64,000 nucleotides of DNA, from contig NZ_JAPIVP010000006.1 in the NCBI RefSeq assembly GCF_026239555.1, forward strand, positions 124,001 through 188,000, in the 5' to 3' direction. Under the pieces are notes generated by a model. It saw nothing but the letters and a program-made list of their open reading frames with translations, did no database searches and had not been told where the DNA came from. This stretch comes from Pedobacter sp. PF22-3 (GTDB taxonomy: Bacteria; Bacteroidota; Bacteroidia; Sphingobacteriales; Sphingobacteriaceae). Position numbers and translations under genes: made by a program. Each line of letters starts with the position of its first letter. Position 1 is the first letter of the stretch. Below, piece after piece: positions 53,688-63,000 of the stretch.

Positions 53688-55444
53688 TGAATGGCATGGT
53701 ATATAGGTTTTTTTTAATCGGGTTATTGTTGCTTACAACTGTGGTAAATGCGCAGCAAATGGCAGCTCCGGAGATTGTGCTGAACCAGTGTGGTTATTAT
53801 CCAAAGCTAGAAAAAAGTGCAGTTTTACTCCATCCGGTTTCAGAAAGTAAGTTCGAATTGTTATCTATGCCAGGGCGAAAGGCAGTGTACACAGGCGTAC
53901 TATCGGAGCCAAAAACTACCGGCTATTCAAAAATTACAACGAGAATAGCAGATTTTAGTACTTTCGATCAACCAGGCGAATATATCATCCGAGTTGCTGG
54001 AGTTCCTGATTCTCCTGTTTTTAAGATTGCAGATGGTGTGCACCAAGATTTAGCATTGGCCGCATTAAAAGCATTTTATTACCAGCGTGCTTCATTTACG
54101 CTGGATGTGAACTATGCAGGGAAATGGAATCGTGCTGCCGAGCATCCTGATACATCGGTTTATATTCATCCATCGGCGGCTTCTAAAAACCGTAAGGTTG
54201 ATAGTAAGATTAACGTTTCTGGCGGATGGTACGATGCCGGAGACTACAATAAATATGTGGTGAATAGTGGTATCTCTACCTCAACCTTACTTTCTGCTTA
54301 TGAAGATTTTTCTGAATATTTCCTTGGCCAGGAGGTGCATATCCCACATGCAAAAAACAAAGTTCCGGATGTTTTAACAGAGGCGGTTTATAATTTGCGA
54401 TGGATGCTTAAAATGCAGGATCCTGGCGATGGCGGAGTTTATCATAAATGTACAAACCTGGATTTCGACGGTATGGTAATGCCAGATAAAGCCTTATCAA
54501 AACGTTACGTGGTGGCGAAAGGTACTGCAGCTACACTTAATTTAGCGGCTGTTGCCGCACAGGCTTATCGCATTTTTAAACATTTTCCAGAACAATATCC
54601 CGGATTGGCAGATAGTTGCCTGTTAGCATCCAGGAATGCCTGGCGTTGGGCGTTAAATAATCCAAACGTTGCTTACGATCAGGATGTACTCAACAAAACG
54701 TACGACCTTAAAGTAACCACAGGAGCTTACGGAGATAAGGACTTTGAAGATGAATGGATCTGGGCTTCGGCAGAACTTTTGGCATCAACAGGAGAACAAG
54801 CATATTTTGATGCTTTTTTTTCCCGTTTAAATGCGCCGGTAAGCTTGCCTAGTTGGAGTAATGTGGGCATACTCGGGTATTATACGTTGATTAGATGCGA
54901 GGGGCAGCTTCCTGAGCATTACAAAAGTGTAACCAGTATTTTGAAGAAGAAAATACTTACACTTGCTGATCGCTACTTAGCTGCCTTTAAAACAGGCCCA
55001 TATCATACCGTGATCGGCGCCTCGATTTACGACTTTGCATGGGGAAGTAATTCATCAGCGATGAATCAAAGCATATTACTAATTAATGCTTATTTATTTT
55101 CCAAAAAGGATGCTTATCTCGATGCTGCGGTGAGTAACCTGGATTACGTTTTGGGTAAAAATGCCACCGGTTATTCTTTTGTAACAGGTATTGGTTACAA
55201 ATCACCGCTGCACCCACATCATCGCTTATCTTTCGCAGATGGTATTGTTGAACCTATTCCAGGCTTGCTGGTTGGTGGGCCGAACCGGGAGAAACAAGAT
55301 GGATTAAAATATGAGTCCGAGCCGGAATTATCATACCTGGATGATGTAAAATCTTATGCAAGTAATGAAATTGCCATCAATTGGAATGCCCCGTTGGTTT
55401 ATGTAGCGAACGCAATGGAGTATCTTGAAAAGGGAAAAAAATAG
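53684..55444 (+). CDS. glycoside hydrolase family 9 endoglucanase-like enzyme
   Basis: A 586-residue exported GH9 protein. A signal peptide (ends VNAQQ) precedes a CelD_N-type Ig-like domain (about 25-110, IVLNQCGYYPKLEKSAVL) and the (alpha/alpha)6 catalytic domain. Catalytic signs are VSGGWYDAGDYNKYVVNSG with the Asp pair, the His segment TGIGYKSPLHPHHRLS, and the C-terminal SNEIAINWNAPLVY with the general-acid Glu near residue 562. GH9 enzymes cut beta-1,4-glucans such as cellulose, xyloglucan or mixed-linkage glucan. It defines the likely substrate of this locus. Confidence 0.93.
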   Translation: MMNGMVYRFFLIGLLLLTTVVNAQQMAAPEIVLNQCGYYPKLEKSAVLLHPVSESKFELLSMPGRKAVYTGVLSEPKTTGYSKITTRIADFSTFDQPGEYIIRVAGVPDSPVFKIADGVHQDLALAALKAFYYQRASFTLDVNYAGKWNRAAEHPDTSVYIHPSAASKNRKVDSKINVSGGWYDAGDYNKYVVNSGISTSTLLSAYEDFSEYFLGQEVHIPHAKNKVPDVLTEAVYNLRWMLKMQDPGDGGVYHKCTNLDFDGMVMPDKALSKRYVVAKGTAATLNLAAVAAQAYRIFKHFPEQYPGLADSCLLASRNAWRWALNNPNVAYDQDVLNKTYDLKVTTGAYGDKDFEDEWIWASAELLASTGEQAYFDAFFSRLNAPVSLPSWSNVGILGYYTLIRCEGQLPEHYKSVTSILKKKILTLADRYLAAFKTGPYHTVIGASIYDFAWGSNSSAMNQSILLINAYLFSKKDAYLDAAVSNLDYVLGKNATGYSFVTGIGYKSPLHPHHRLSFADGIVEPIPGLLVGGPNREKQDGLKYESEPELSYLDDVKSYASNEIAINWNAPLVYVANAMEYLEKGKK

Positions 55445-55484
55445 GGATTAAATGGCTGCCTTAGATAGACCCCAATAGAATAAT

Positions 55485-55564
55485 CGTCATCACGACCAGA
55501 GCAACGCGGAGTGGAGAGATCTTTGGACTATATAAAAAGATTTCTCCACTGCGGTTGAAATGAC
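55485..55564. repeat. palindromic CGTCAT-ACGACC element (diverged copy)
   Basis: An 80-bp element related to 42277-42357: ends CGTCATCACGACC and GGTTGAAATGAC, inner arms GTGGAGAGATCTTT and AAAGATTTCTCCAC. It lies between the convergent GH9 and histidine kinase genes. Confidence 0.8.
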
Positions 55565-55619
55565 TTACCTTAATCTGTCGGCGATTTGGTAATTTTTGAC
55601 CAGATGAGTTTTTAATGCA

Positions 55620-57671
55620 TTAGCCTATAGTACCAAGCGGAATACTGAATGAAAATGTACTGCCTTTCCCAAATTCACTTTCTACCCATATCTTACCCTG
55701 ATGGCGGGTTACAATTTCAGCACAGAGATATAAACCTATTCCGAAACCAGCTATGGTACTGTCATTTTCAACCCTGTAATACCGATCGAAAAGTTTTTGT
55801 TGATGCTCGGGCTTAATGCCAATGCCTTTATCAATAATACTAATAGTAATATGGCTTTGATCAACTACGTATTGTATGTTAACCTCGCTTCCTAAATCAG
55901 AATATTTAATGGCATTACCAATCAGGTTTTGGAGTACCTGGTTTAATTTATTGCGGTCGGCATAAACCATTACCTCATCGGCGAGGCGGAGTTTTACATC
56001 ATAACCTTTGGTTAACGTCAAGGTTTCCTCACAAATCTCTTTTAATAAGCCTGTAATTTCAAATTGTTGTTTGTGAATAGCTATTTTACCTGATTCCAAA
56101 CGGGAAACATTTAAAAAACCATCGATCATTCGGGTCATCCGCTTCACCTGGTTTAGCGATTTATCAATTGTGGCAAGCATCCTGTCCTCACTTTGCAAAC
56201 GGGCATGATGTTGCAAAAGTTGGAGGTAACCATTTATCGAGGTAAGCGGTGTTTTTAGCTCATGGCTCGCCATACCAATAAAATCATTTTTGCGCTGTTC
56301 ATCTTCTTTTTGCTCAGTAATATCCAGCACCGAACCTATAAATCGCAGCGGTTTATCGTTGGCATCAAAATAAACCTGTCCTTTGGCTCTGATCCATCTC
56401 AGGCGTTTATCTTCAGACCCAATAGTTCTATATTTTACATCATAAATGCCATTACTGGCCTGTTTGTCGAAAACGTAAGCTAAAACCGCATTTATCCGAT
56501 CTAAATCTTCCGGATGAAGGTTCTGTAAAAAATCCCGCTCGAAATCAACTTCGTTTGAATGGCTTATCCCGAATAACAGCCTGCACCGATCATCCCATTG
56601 TAAATGGCCAGTAACCATATCCATATCAAAAGTGCCTAGTTGAGCGGCTTCTTTCGATAACCTGATCTGTTCATAAGCCTTTAGAAGTTTTTCTTTTGAA
56701 GTAACATGCTCGGTAATGTCGGTGGCTGTTTGCATCAACCCAATTACCTTTCCATTTATTTTCAAAGGGGTATAGGTCAGGTCGTAATAGCCTAATGTTG
56801 GTTCGCCATTTTTGATCAGTGATATGCCAACACCGGGCACATGATGCGTGAGCCCCGAACGGTAGGCGTAAAACAGTTCATCTGTTACGGGTTGTCCAAC
56901 CAATTCGGGAATAGCCTCAAACCAGGGCTTTCCCAAAACGGAGCTATCTCTACCAATTAAATGGAGCATGGCATTATTAATCACATCAAACACCATGTCT
57001 TCACCCTTAGTAATCAACATAGGAACAGGAGAGGATCGAACCATATTTTTAAACCATTCACGGCTTGCTTCCAGTTGTGTCCAGGTTTCTCCCAAAGTTT
57101 GCTGTTTCCCTTCCGCTTTGCTCTTTTGAACATCATCTTGAGCAATGGGTAAAGGCTCATATTTTATCTCCAGGCTTTCTTCTGTAACTTGTACATATTC
57201 TATAGTAGGCTGCTTTACCGTATGTTCCATTGCTGACGGCATTTCTTTCTCAATCTCCTGGTATGCTACGTTTGGGCTAGTAACAGATGCATCCTGTTCC
57301 CCTGGCGGCATCGCTTTACCAATTAACCAAATGGCAATTTTAAGTTTACCCGTTGCCTCAACTAATCTACTGGCAAAATAACTATAATTTGAAAATGGGG
57401 CTATGCTGCTTTCTAAATCAGGAATCTGTACGGGTATGGTATCATGGTTTGAAGTATTTTTCAACTGCAGCAAGAAATCAGAGGTGGCTGAAAATAGGCT
57501 TTGGCCAAAAATGTCATGAAAATTCAGTTTCAAAATTTCGTCCAGACTTTGATTTATTACAGCTAAAAACCGGGCATTTGCATATTCCAATTGCAGTGAA
57601 TCGGGATCAATAACGAAGATCGGTATCGGCGCAAGTGAAATAAAATCGGAAGTGTTGGTTGTAGCTAGCAT
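55620..57671 (-). CDS. multi-PAS sensor histidine kinase
   Basis: A 683-residue kinase with no membrane helix. An N-terminal PAS-like domain (PIFVIDPDSLQLEYANARFLAV) is followed by a polar linker and two further PAS domains (about 200-320, PMLITKGEDMVFDVINNAMLHLIG; about 325-450, LGTFDMDMVTGHLQWDDRCRLLFG). HisKA carries FIGMASHELKTPLTSINGYLQLL. The HATPase has NLIGNAIKYSDLG and GFGIGLYLCAEIVTRHQGKIWVES. No regulator gene adjoins it, so its output partner lies elsewhere. Signal unknown. Confidence 0.92.
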   Translation of the reverse strand: MLATTNTSDFISLAPIPIFVIDPDSLQLEYANARFLAVINQSLDEILKLNFHDIFGQSLFSATSDFLLQLKNTSNHDTIPVQIPDLESSIAPFSNYSYFASRLVEATGKLKIAIWLIGKAMPPGEQDASVTSPNVAYQEIEKEMPSAMEHTVKQPTIEYVQVTEESLEIKYEPLPIAQDDVQKSKAEGKQQTLGETWTQLEASREWFKNMVRSSPVPMLITKGEDMVFDVINNAMLHLIGRDSSVLGKPWFEAIPELVGQPVTDELFYAYRSGLTHHVPGVGISLIKNGEPTLGYYDLTYTPLKINGKVIGLMQTATDITEHVTSKEKLLKAYEQIRLSKEAAQLGTFDMDMVTGHLQWDDRCRLLFGISHSNEVDFERDFLQNLHPEDLDRINAVLAYVFDKQASNGIYDVKYRTIGSEDKRLRWIRAKGQVYFDANDKPLRFIGSVLDITEQKEDEQRKNDFIGMASHELKTPLTSINGYLQLLQHHARLQSEDRMLATIDKSLNQVKRMTRMIDGFLNVSRLESGKIAIHKQQFEITGLLKEICEETLTLTKGYDVKLRLADEVMVYADRNKLNQVLQNLIGNAIKYSDLGSEVNIQYVVDQSHITISIIDKGIGIKPEHQQKLFDRYYRVENDSTIAGFGIGLYLCAEIVTRHQGKIWVESEFGKGSTFSFSIPLGTIG

Positions 57672-57993
57672 TGATTATATCCCGTTAAATACAAAAGTAA
57701 TAATTTTGATGAGTTACCAGTTTACCAGAGTTACAAGATTTTTTAAATCTTTAGCGCCTATTTAAAAAATTAATAAAATTATCAAGTATGTCATTCTGAG
57801 CAGAGTCGAAGACCATTTCAACACCTTAATAAAGCAATCCATTACACTCAGCGCGATAGCAAAAGCGATGTAATATTTACTATAAAATTTAAAAAGGCTA
57901 TTAATTGTTTGTTTTAGCTTTAAGTGAATAATAGCGTTACCAATAAAAGATATTGCTGTAATTGGTTAGCCAGCAATTTACAATTAATTAATG
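57672..57993. other. 322-bp gap between the PAS kinase and the PqiA-like genes
   Basis: AT-rich, with a partial dispersed repeat near 57788-57816 (GTCATTCTGAGCAGAGTCG). I see no gene. Confidence 0.45.
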
Positions 57994-59343
57994 CTAATTA
58001 CAGGGACCATTTTGCTCATCCATGCGTTTTAAAATAGAAGATAAAATAATATTATATACCACATAAGCTACAAATACAAAGAAGCCAAGCTGTAGCGCAG
58101 AATTATTTACCGTTACTACTTTAAGTGCCTCGGTATCGATATTAAGCCCCGATAGCTGGCTTTTTAAGATCCCGTTAAGACCAATATAGGTCATGGCTAT
58201 CCCAACTACCATCACATCGGCCATGTCCCACTTGCTTAGGTCAAAGGCTAGAAAACGGATAAATTTCGAATTTCCCAACAATGTACTGCATGATACGAGC
58301 AGTCCCCGGGCAATAAGACGTAATAAAGGCAGTATTACCACAAAGAGCATTAGCAGTATGCCTACCAATACGGCATCTGGTTTAGGCTGTTCTACCAGGG
58401 TGCCAATAATACCCAATATACTTTGGCTTTGAAAAAAGAGTACCTGATTGGTAAAAACAAGTTTTTCCCCAAGCAAGGCAAATTCAAGTGTCTTAATTCG
58501 GGCATCTACCTCAATAATAGGAGAAGATACACCTACTGCAAGTAAAATAAAGGCAAAAAGTAATGAAATCACAAAAAGTGTCACCTCACTATCTACCCGC
58601 TTACGCAATAATAGCCAGAGCATTAAGGCAATAAGGATACAGGCAGTCATCCCAATGGCATATTGGTAGCTTAAAGCCTTAATCCGTTCGAGCTTTGAAT
58701 TTATAACCTTTTCAAAAGCATTTGCATTGTCTACTTTGTACTTTTGAAAAATGCTATGCTCTACTGATGAAATGGTCTCATTGCTTCGGTCATAAGTCTG
58801 CGCTTCCAGTTCATCAAGTTTTCCAGTAGCTACAGATTTTAACTTTTTTAGGCTTTTAGGACTGGTTATTTTGGTAACAATGGTACGGGAGAAAGATGGC
58901 ACCAATGCATGGATTTCTTTTACATCTACAAATGTATTGAAAGCAAGTTTTTTGAGTTTTGCACCAAGTCCTTTCTGAGGCCTTGTTACTTCAGCCACAG
59001 CTTTGTTGACCATACCGTGCAACTGTTTTTCAACCTCTTGTTGCATATCCACTTTTTGGCTTTTGGTGAGGTTAAATCCCTTTACCTTTCGATCAACCAC
59101 AGCTGATATTTTATCTCCCCAGCGGTCTACCGAAAATATACCAAAAGTAATGTTGTTAGAAAGGCTATAATCTTCCTTAATATGCTTCTGCTCATAAGCA
59201 AGTTTACGGAAATGGTATCCACAATAGGCTGCAGCCACTAATAGTAGTGAAAGCGCAGCAATCAGGATAAAAGATGCTGATCTGGATTGTTTTGGCTTAA
59301 CCCTGTTGTTTGTACTGGTGTTATCTTTTTGCAATTCGCTCAT
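57994..59343 (-). CDS. PqiA-like membrane protein with N-terminal extracytoplasmic domain (paralogue 2)
   Basis: A 449-residue protein: a polar N-terminal tail, one membrane helix (about 25-45), an extracytoplasmic helical region of about 180 residues, then four membrane helices. The four-helix part carries RKRVDSEVTLFVISLLFAFILL, IEVDARIKTLEFALLGE, VLFFQSQSI and KWDMADVMVVGIAMTYIGLNG; these resemble one half of paraquat-inducible protein A. It is a clear paralogue of the gene 12 bp upstream. Classical PqiA has two four-helix halves and no such N-terminal domain, so the function is unclear; envelope maintenance is a guess. Confidence 0.65.
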   Translation of the reverse strand: MSELQKDNTSTNNRVKPKQSRSASFILIAALSLLLVAAAYCGYHFRKLAYEQKHIKEDYSLSNNITFGIFSVDRWGDKISAVVDRKVKGFNLTKSQKVDMQQEVEKQLHGMVNKAVAEVTRPQKGLGAKLKKLAFNTFVDVKEIHALVPSFSRTIVTKITSPKSLKKLKSVATGKLDELEAQTYDRSNETISSVEHSIFQKYKVDNANAFEKVINSKLERIKALSYQYAIGMTACILIALMLWLLLRKRVDSEVTLFVISLLFAFILLAVGVSSPIIEVDARIKTLEFALLGEKLVFTNQVLFFQSQSILGIIGTLVEQPKPDAVLVGILLMLFVVILPLLRLIARGLLVSCSTLLGNSKFIRFLAFDLSKWDMADVMVVGIAMTYIGLNGILKSQLSGLNIDTEALKVVTVNNSALQLGFFVFVAYVVYNIILSSILKRMDEQNGPCN

Positions 59344-59355
59344 TCATTTTCGGAT

Positions 59356-60678
59356 TTAATGCACCTCGTGCGGAGTAATAGATTTAAGGATAGTCGAAAG
59401 AATCAATCCATAAAGTACAAAACAGATAAAAATAATGTAGCCCGGTTGCAGGGCAGTGTTATTGGTCGTGAGGATCGTAAGCGAATCATTATTGATGTTC
59501 AATGCGCGCAACTGATTTTCAAGAAGTCCGTTAAGGCCAATGTATGCCATTAAAATGGCGATTACAATTACATCAGCCATACTCCATTTACCCGATTGAA
59601 AAGCAAAATACCGAATGATGCCATTTTCTGCCCACTTTTTGCCACCCAGCAGATGAATACCGGTTGAAGTTAACTTAACTACAGGAAACAGGATACTGAA
59701 AGCCAGAATCAGTACACCAACCAGCACTGAATCTATCGCCGATTGGCTGATCAATACCCGAACAACATCCATGATACTCTTGCTCTGGAAAAAAAGTACC
59801 TGATCGTTAAAAACCACGTGTTCTCCAAGCAAAACAAAATCTAAAGATCTGATTCTGGCGTCTACTTCGATCATAGATGCAGTTAGGCCCACAGCTAAGA
59901 GGATGAAGGCGAAAAGGAGCGACATGATGAAAAGCGTGGTGTGCAGATCAGTACGTTTGCGCAATAGCCACCATAAGGCCAGTACAACAATTACGCAGCT
60001 TAACATGCCAAAACAGTAGTAATAGGTTTGTTGCCGAATGCTGCTTAATGAACCTGTTAGCTTTTGGTTTAACTGTTGATTGTTCGATACACCATAACGA
60101 TTGTAAATTTTTTTCATTATGGCATTATTGGCAACAAATGCCGTATCCTGACTTTCCTCTTTGGCTATCTCATTAAATTCGCCTAAGGCCATTTTGCCCA
60201 GTTGCTTTTTATTTTTAGGATTATCTATTTCAGCAATTATTTTTCTGGCAAAGGTGGGCACTTCAGCGCGGATACTATCTGAATTAACAAAATTTTTGAT
60301 GGCAAACTTTTGAATCTTCCCACTGATGGTTTTTTTTGGTTTGTTTACCAGGGCTTCTGCCTTATCAATAAGTGCTAACAACACCTGTTCCACTTCACCC
60401 TGCAGTACCTTTTTTTGTTTGCGGGTTATTTTGAGCCCCGAAACCTGGTGGTGAACAATGTCTGCAACTTTGTCTTTCCATTGTTGTACAGAAAAAAGCC
60501 CATAAGTGATGTTGTTTACCCTGGAATAATCGTGTTTAATCTGTTCCTGTTTTTCCGATAATTCATGGAGCCTTAAACCAAAGAAGCCTTCGGCAACAAG
60601 CAGTATGCCCAATGCAAGGATCAGCAAAATCCGGTAAATAAGTTTTCCTGATGCAGGTTTGTTGATTATTTTTTCCAA
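59356..60678 (-). CDS. PqiA-like membrane protein with N-terminal extracytoplasmic domain (paralogue 1)
   Basis: A 440-residue paralogue of the next gene, with the same layout: N-terminal helix (LIYRILLILALGILLVAEGFF), an extracytoplasmic helical region, and four C-terminal helices. Shared segments include RKRTDLHTTLFIMSLLFAFILLAVG, IEVDARIRSLDFVLLGE, VLFFQSKSI and KWSMADVIVIAILMAYIGLNG. Twelve bp separate the two genes, so they are co-transcribed and may form a heteromer (inference). No PqiB or PqiC gene is near. Confidence 0.65.
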   Translation of the reverse strand: MEKIINKPASGKLIYRILLILALGILLVAEGFFGLRLHELSEKQEQIKHDYSRVNNITYGLFSVQQWKDKVADIVHHQVSGLKITRKQKKVLQGEVEQVLLALIDKAEALVNKPKKTISGKIQKFAIKNFVNSDSIRAEVPTFARKIIAEIDNPKNKKQLGKMALGEFNEIAKEESQDTAFVANNAIMKKIYNRYGVSNNQQLNQKLTGSLSSIRQQTYYYCFGMLSCVIVVLALWWLLRKRTDLHTTLFIMSLLFAFILLAVGLTASMIEVDARIRSLDFVLLGEHVVFNDQVLFFQSKSIMDVVRVLISQSAIDSVLVGVLILAFSILFPVVKLTSTGIHLLGGKKWAENGIIRYFAFQSGKWSMADVIVIAILMAYIGLNGLLENQLRALNINNDSLTILTTNNTALQPGYIIFICFVLYGLILSTILKSITPHEVH

Positions 60679-60804
60679 TCTGTGCGTTATAATAGTGTTT
60701 GTATCTCCGCAAACGGGAGTATTTGCAGATAAACATCTATTTTTGGAAAATGTTTTAGCTCCCCTTAAGGACAGAATAAAAAGATTATTTATTGAGCTAA
60801 CTCC

Positions 60805-61044
60805 ATGGTTTTCAGTTCTGGAGCAGATAAGTTAAAAGAAGACCAGGCCCACGTTTTTAAGCGGTTTTACCGTACCAAATCGGCAAATAAAGGCTTCAGA
60901 GGATTTGGTGTTGGATGATATCTTTGCTCGGAAATTGTAAACTACCGTGGTGAAATCATTGGTATAGGGAGCGAAGCTATGGCAGGATCTATCTGTTACT
61001 TGCCGGTAAATGATAAGGTAAATTTTCAGGTGGATTTTGCCTAA
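60805..61044 (+). pseudogene. decayed histidine kinase ATPase-domain remnant
   Basis: An 80-codon frame with one internal TGA (60916-60918) encodes the end of a HATPase domain: KEDQAHVFKRFYRTKSANKG, then GFGVG, stop, YLCSEIV, matching the family run GFGVGLYLCSEIV with a stop in place of Leu. The tail EIIGIGSEAMAGSICYLPV corresponds to the usual G2 box. No kinase core lies upstream, so it is a fragment. The closest match in the window by eye is the PAS kinase at 55620-57671. Confidence 0.75.
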
Positions 61045-61055
61045 GTCGGCATTAA

Positions 61056-61085
61056 TAAAAAAAAGCTGCCGGATTTACCGGCAGC
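61056..61085 (-). terminator. orphan terminator reading leftward
   Basis: GCTGCCGG / CCGGCAGC around a 5-nt loop, with a run of nine U on the minus strand. No annotated minus-strand gene ends here; a small RNA or decayed gene to its right is possible. Confidence 0.6.
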
Positions 61086-61446
61086 CCGATCGATTTCAAC
61101 TAACCGATTATATAGTTTTTTAAGTAGATGTGGCATTGTAACAGCTGTAGTTTCAGAATTGTTTTAAAAAAGCTATTTTAGTAAAATATTATAAAACAAT
61201 CAGGTTTCAGTTTGCTGCAAAGCGAAGATACCGGTTGAGGATGAAATACTTTGATCTGTCTATTTTTTAATCCCTCAACAGTTGTCTATGCTTTGCCCAT
61301 ATTACCGCATTGTAGTTATAAATAAAAAAAAACAAAAGATCTTTTAAGGGGTTATATGATGGATTTTATTCATTTAAACTAAATTAGAGATGATCAAATC
61401 ACTATTTAAAATATAAGTCAGCTACTCAAAATATTATACTGATCAA

Positions 61447-63000
61447 TTGGAAACATCTAACAATCGAAAATTCGAACTTACAGGAAATGCAGGCGCATCT
61501 AATTTTCAACTGATGACCATGGCATTGGATGCCTCTATTTCTGGCATCATCATTACCGATCATACTCAACCCGATAATCCAATTATCTATTGTAATAAGG
61601 CCTTTGAAGATATTACCGGATATTCCAGAAAGGAAATTATTGGCCACAATTGCAGATTTCTGCAAGCGCAAGACAGGAACCAAAAAGAGCGGGCAATTTT
61701 AGCCAAATGTATTACTGAGGGTGAAGAATGCCGGGTAGAAATCAGAAACTATAAAAAAAATGGTGACCTCTTCTGGAACGAACTCTATATGTCGCCGGTT
61801 AAAAATGCGGATGGCGAAATCACCCATTTTATTGGTGTTCAAAATGATGTAACCTCCAGAAAGAGTGTGGAACAGGACCTGCGTCAACAAAAGTTGGTGA
61901 TGGAAAAGCGGATAAAGGAGCGTACAAAAGAACTTCGGGAAAGCGAAGCGTTCCTATCCAGTATTATTGAAACGGTACGCGAAGGACTTCTAGTGCTAGA
62001 TCCTGATTTCAATGTGTTGAGTGCTAACTATCATTTTTTAAGGACTTTTAAGGTAAGTAAGGAAGAAACAGTAGGCCGTCAATTATATGATTTGGGTAAC
62101 CATCAATGGGATATTCCAAAGCTGCGAGATTTACTTGTTAAAATCCTGCCGACCAATAATCCTGTTGTAGATTTTGAGGTTGAACATGATTTTCCACACA
62201 TCGGAAAGAAACTGATGCTTCTAAATGCATACCGGGTAGAGTTTGAGGGACAATTTAAAGACCAGATTCTACTCGCTATAGAAGATATTACCGAAAAGCG
62301 CGAGGTGGAGACCAGAAAGGATGATTTTTTATCCATTGCCAGTCACGAACTCCGCACACCGCTAACCACTATAAAAGGTTATGTGCAGCTGTTAGAACGT
62401 GCCATGCCAGAAAATGCGAGCGAGAAATTTTTGTCTACTTTTGGTAAAGTGTCTGTATATGTAGAAAGATTGAACTCGTTAATTAGTGAATTGCTTGATG
62501 TTTCACGCATCCAAAGTGGTAACATGGAATTGCATATGACGAAGTTTGATTTTGATGTGATGATTTCCGAAGCGGTAGAGGGCATGCGTGCTACGGTTCC
62601 TGGTCACCAAATTATATTGAGTGGACAAACTGGAGCAAACGTAATGGCCGATGAATCACACATCGCCCAGGTAGTGAGTAACCTGTTATCAAATGCAATT
62701 AAATATGCTCCTGATTCTGATAAAATTGAAGTGAATATCGCCAACGTAAGTGATTATGTAAAGGTATCAGTAAAGGATTTTGGTTTGGGAATGAGTGCTG
62801 AAGACAGGAAAAAAGTTTTTGAACGGTTTTATCGGGGAGTAGAAATCCAGAAGAAATTCCCAGGTATGGGGATAGGTCTGTATATCTGCGACCAGATTAT
62901 TAAAAATCACAATGGTACCCTCTGGGTAGAAAGCGAAATAGGCAAAGGTTCTATATTTAGTTTTACTTTACCGAAGGCAGGAAAGGAAACGAATGGATAA
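61447..63000 (+). CDS. LOV-domain (putative blue-light) hybrid-input histidine kinase
   Basis: A 517-residue soluble kinase. The first PAS domain has a canonical LOV core: GHNCRFLQ with the flavin-adduct Cys69, then NYKKNGDLFWNELYMSPV and HFIGVQNDVT, supplying the usual Asn, Asn and Gln at 101, 111 and 132. A coiled linker and a second PAS (about 165-285) lead to HisKA (His300 in IASHELRTPLTTIKGY) and HATPase (NLLSNAIKYAPDS, GMGIGLYICDQII). The only start preserving the full LOV N-cap is TTG at 61447; the first ATG is at 61513 inside the domain edge. Its end overlaps the response regulator gene by 8 nt. Confidence 0.9.
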   Translation: METSNNRKFELTGNAGASNFQLMTMALDASISGIIITDHTQPDNPIIYCNKAFEDITGYSRKEIIGHNCRFLQAQDRNQKERAILAKCITEGEECRVEIRNYKKNGDLFWNELYMSPVKNADGEITHFIGVQNDVTSRKSVEQDLRQQKLVMEKRIKERTKELRESEAFLSSIIETVREGLLVLDPDFNVLSANYHFLRTFKVSKEETVGRQLYDLGNHQWDIPKLRDLLVKILPTNNPVVDFEVEHDFPHIGKKLMLLNAYRVEFEGQFKDQILLAIEDITEKREVETRKDDFLSIASHELRTPLTTIKGYVQLLERAMPENASEKFLSTFGKVSVYVERLNSLISELLDVSRIQSGNMELHMTKFDFDVMISEAVEGMRATVPGHQIILSGQTGANVMADESHIAQVVSNLLSNAIKYAPDSDKIEVNIANVSDYVKVSVKDFGLGMSAEDRKKVFERFYRGVEIQKKFPGMGIGLYICDQIIKNHNGTLWVESEIGKGSIFSFTLPKAGKETNG

